Origin: Pseudoalteromonas citrea
GTDB lineage: Bacteria > Pseudomonadota > Gammaproteobacteria > Enterobacterales > Alteromonadaceae
DNA: 64,000 bases
Assembly: GCF_000238375.3 (NCBI RefSeq)
Contig: NZ_AHBZ03000017.1
Coordinates: forward strand, 122,461 to 186,460
Direction: 5' to 3'
The notes under the pieces were generated by a model. The model saw nothing but the letters and a program-made list of their open reading frames with translations. It had not been told where the DNA came from and searched no databases. This document shows, piece after piece, positions 63,506 to 64,000 of the stretch (the first letter of the stretch is position 1; every line of letters starts with the position of its first letter). The translations under genes were made by a program, and so were the position numbers.

Positions 63506-64000
63506 CTATGGTAAACCCATACCTAGCTGTAACCCTAATCGCTTGGCTTTATACTTCCAATTGAGTGTATCTTTGAGCTCGGGCTTAGGTGTCCAGCGCT
63601 GCCAAGGAGCTGTAATTTCATCTCTGGGTTCTAGGTTAAACCAATCAAGCTCAAAGCATTCTTCTAGCAATTCTTTATATATTTCTTCTTGCTGGTCAAA
63701 GCTCATATCACGCCAATACACCTCAGGGCGCGGGTTGCCTGCTTTTGCTTGGGCGACGTCATACTCGGCAGTTACTGGGTCTAAATGCCTCACCGCTTCA
63801 TAACGCGGCACATCTGGTAACGGCTTTTTATTGTCCATAAACCGCACTAATTCCTCCCAAAACAGCAGGCAATAAATCGGGTCTTGGGCGTTTTCTGTCA
63901 CGACGATGGTCATTTCGGTGTTTTTATACTGAAAGAAACTGTGCTCATGAGAAATAAACGGCGCATACGCTTGCGCACCATGCTGACTGGTGGTTATTTT
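63506..64000 (-). CDS. Protein of unknown family, 5' end beyond window (possibly DUF6708-like)
   Basis: A minus-strand frame runs from the right edge to the stop at 63506, giving the last 164 residues. It includes I-Y-C-L-L-F-W-E-E-L-V-R-F-M and a later basic end K-R-L-G-L-Q-L-G-M-G. The F-W-E-x-x-x-R-F-M segment followed by a Pro/Asp-rich stretch reminds me of DUF6708-type proteins linked to type VI secretion in some Proteobacteria, but this is a weak recollection. The true start is outside the window; an internal ATG at 63913 is not needed. It ends next to the IS5 remnant. Confidence 0.4.
   Translation of the reverse strand, partial: KITTSQHGAQAYAPFISHEHSFFQYKNTEMTIVVTENAQDPIYCLLFWEELVRFMDNKKPLPDVPRYEAVRHLDPVTAEYDVAQAKAGNPRPEVYWRDMSFDQQEEIYKELLEECFELDWFNLEPRDEITAPWQRWTPKPELKDTLNWKYKAKRLGLQLGMGLP

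Overview
The window looks like chromosome of a marine gammaproteobacterium of the Alteromonadales, most likely Pseudoalteromonas or a close relative. This rests on gene order (lrp-ftsK-lolA-rarA-crcB-serS next to ald), low to moderate GC, many methyl-accepting chemotaxis proteins (MCPs), TonB and RND systems, and protein character. No rRNA, tRNA, CRISPR array or prophage is visible. The genus is inferred and was not checked by any search.

Layout. 1-4.7 kb (minus strand): the start of an Asp/Asn beta-hydroxylase-like gene cut by the window edge, a periplasmic solute-binding protein, and a peptide/imino-acid operon (FCD-type GntR regulator, M24 Xaa-Pro-type peptidase, ornithine cyclodeaminase/mu-crystallin family enzyme, small membrane protein). 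4.8-13.6 kb: secreted lipocalin-like and gluzincin-like proteins, two MCPs, TPR and VF530 proteins, and a porin with a mini phosphate-binding protein. 13.7-22 kb: the housekeeping block serS, crcB, rarA, lolA, ftsK, lrp and ald. 22-28 kb: a Cache-type MCP, a TonB siderophore receptor with a Fur-like promoter, and a BAAT-type hydrolase. 28-31.4 kb: an ArsP-type permease with a divergent ArsR regulator, then a complete IS256-family insertion with an 8-bp target duplication and a decayed IS1595-type transposase. 31.4-40.5 kb: esterase, VOC protein, PhzF, a tiny Cys-rich RiPP-like precursor, a secreted amidohydrolase, a long-form acnB and a GNAT. 40.8-49.1 kb: a secreted modular metalloprotease, an SH3 protein, a second RiPP-like precursor, and an operon of DUF350, an unknown membrane protein, a membrane-fused spermidine-synthase-like protein and a PhyH oxygenase, followed by Pmp3. 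49-61.3 kb: two RND efflux modules, the second (MipA, lipoprotein adaptor, pump) co-transcribed with its own two-component system. 61.4-64 kb: Spo0M, a lipoprotein, a decayed IS5-type transposase and an unknown gene cut by the right edge.

Most notable observations. (1) Two unannotated short genes 10 kb apart (58 and 52 aa) share a lysine-rich leader ending in TP[EQ]VAG[AG]Y followed by different Cys-rich tails. Each has a ribosome-binding site and a terminator, and neither has a recognisable synthetase nearby. They look like orphan RiPP precursors read by a common, unlinked maturation system. (2) The palindrome ATTGTATACAAT, which fits the FadR-type GntR operator rule, occurs just upstream of the peptidase/cyclodeaminase genes beside the GntR gene, and again inside the promoter of the secreted metalloprotease 37 kb away. 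This suggests one repressor couples extracellular proteolysis to use of proline-containing peptides. (3) An 18-bp perfect inverted repeat, several IS scars and a long-form aconitase B also merit follow-up.
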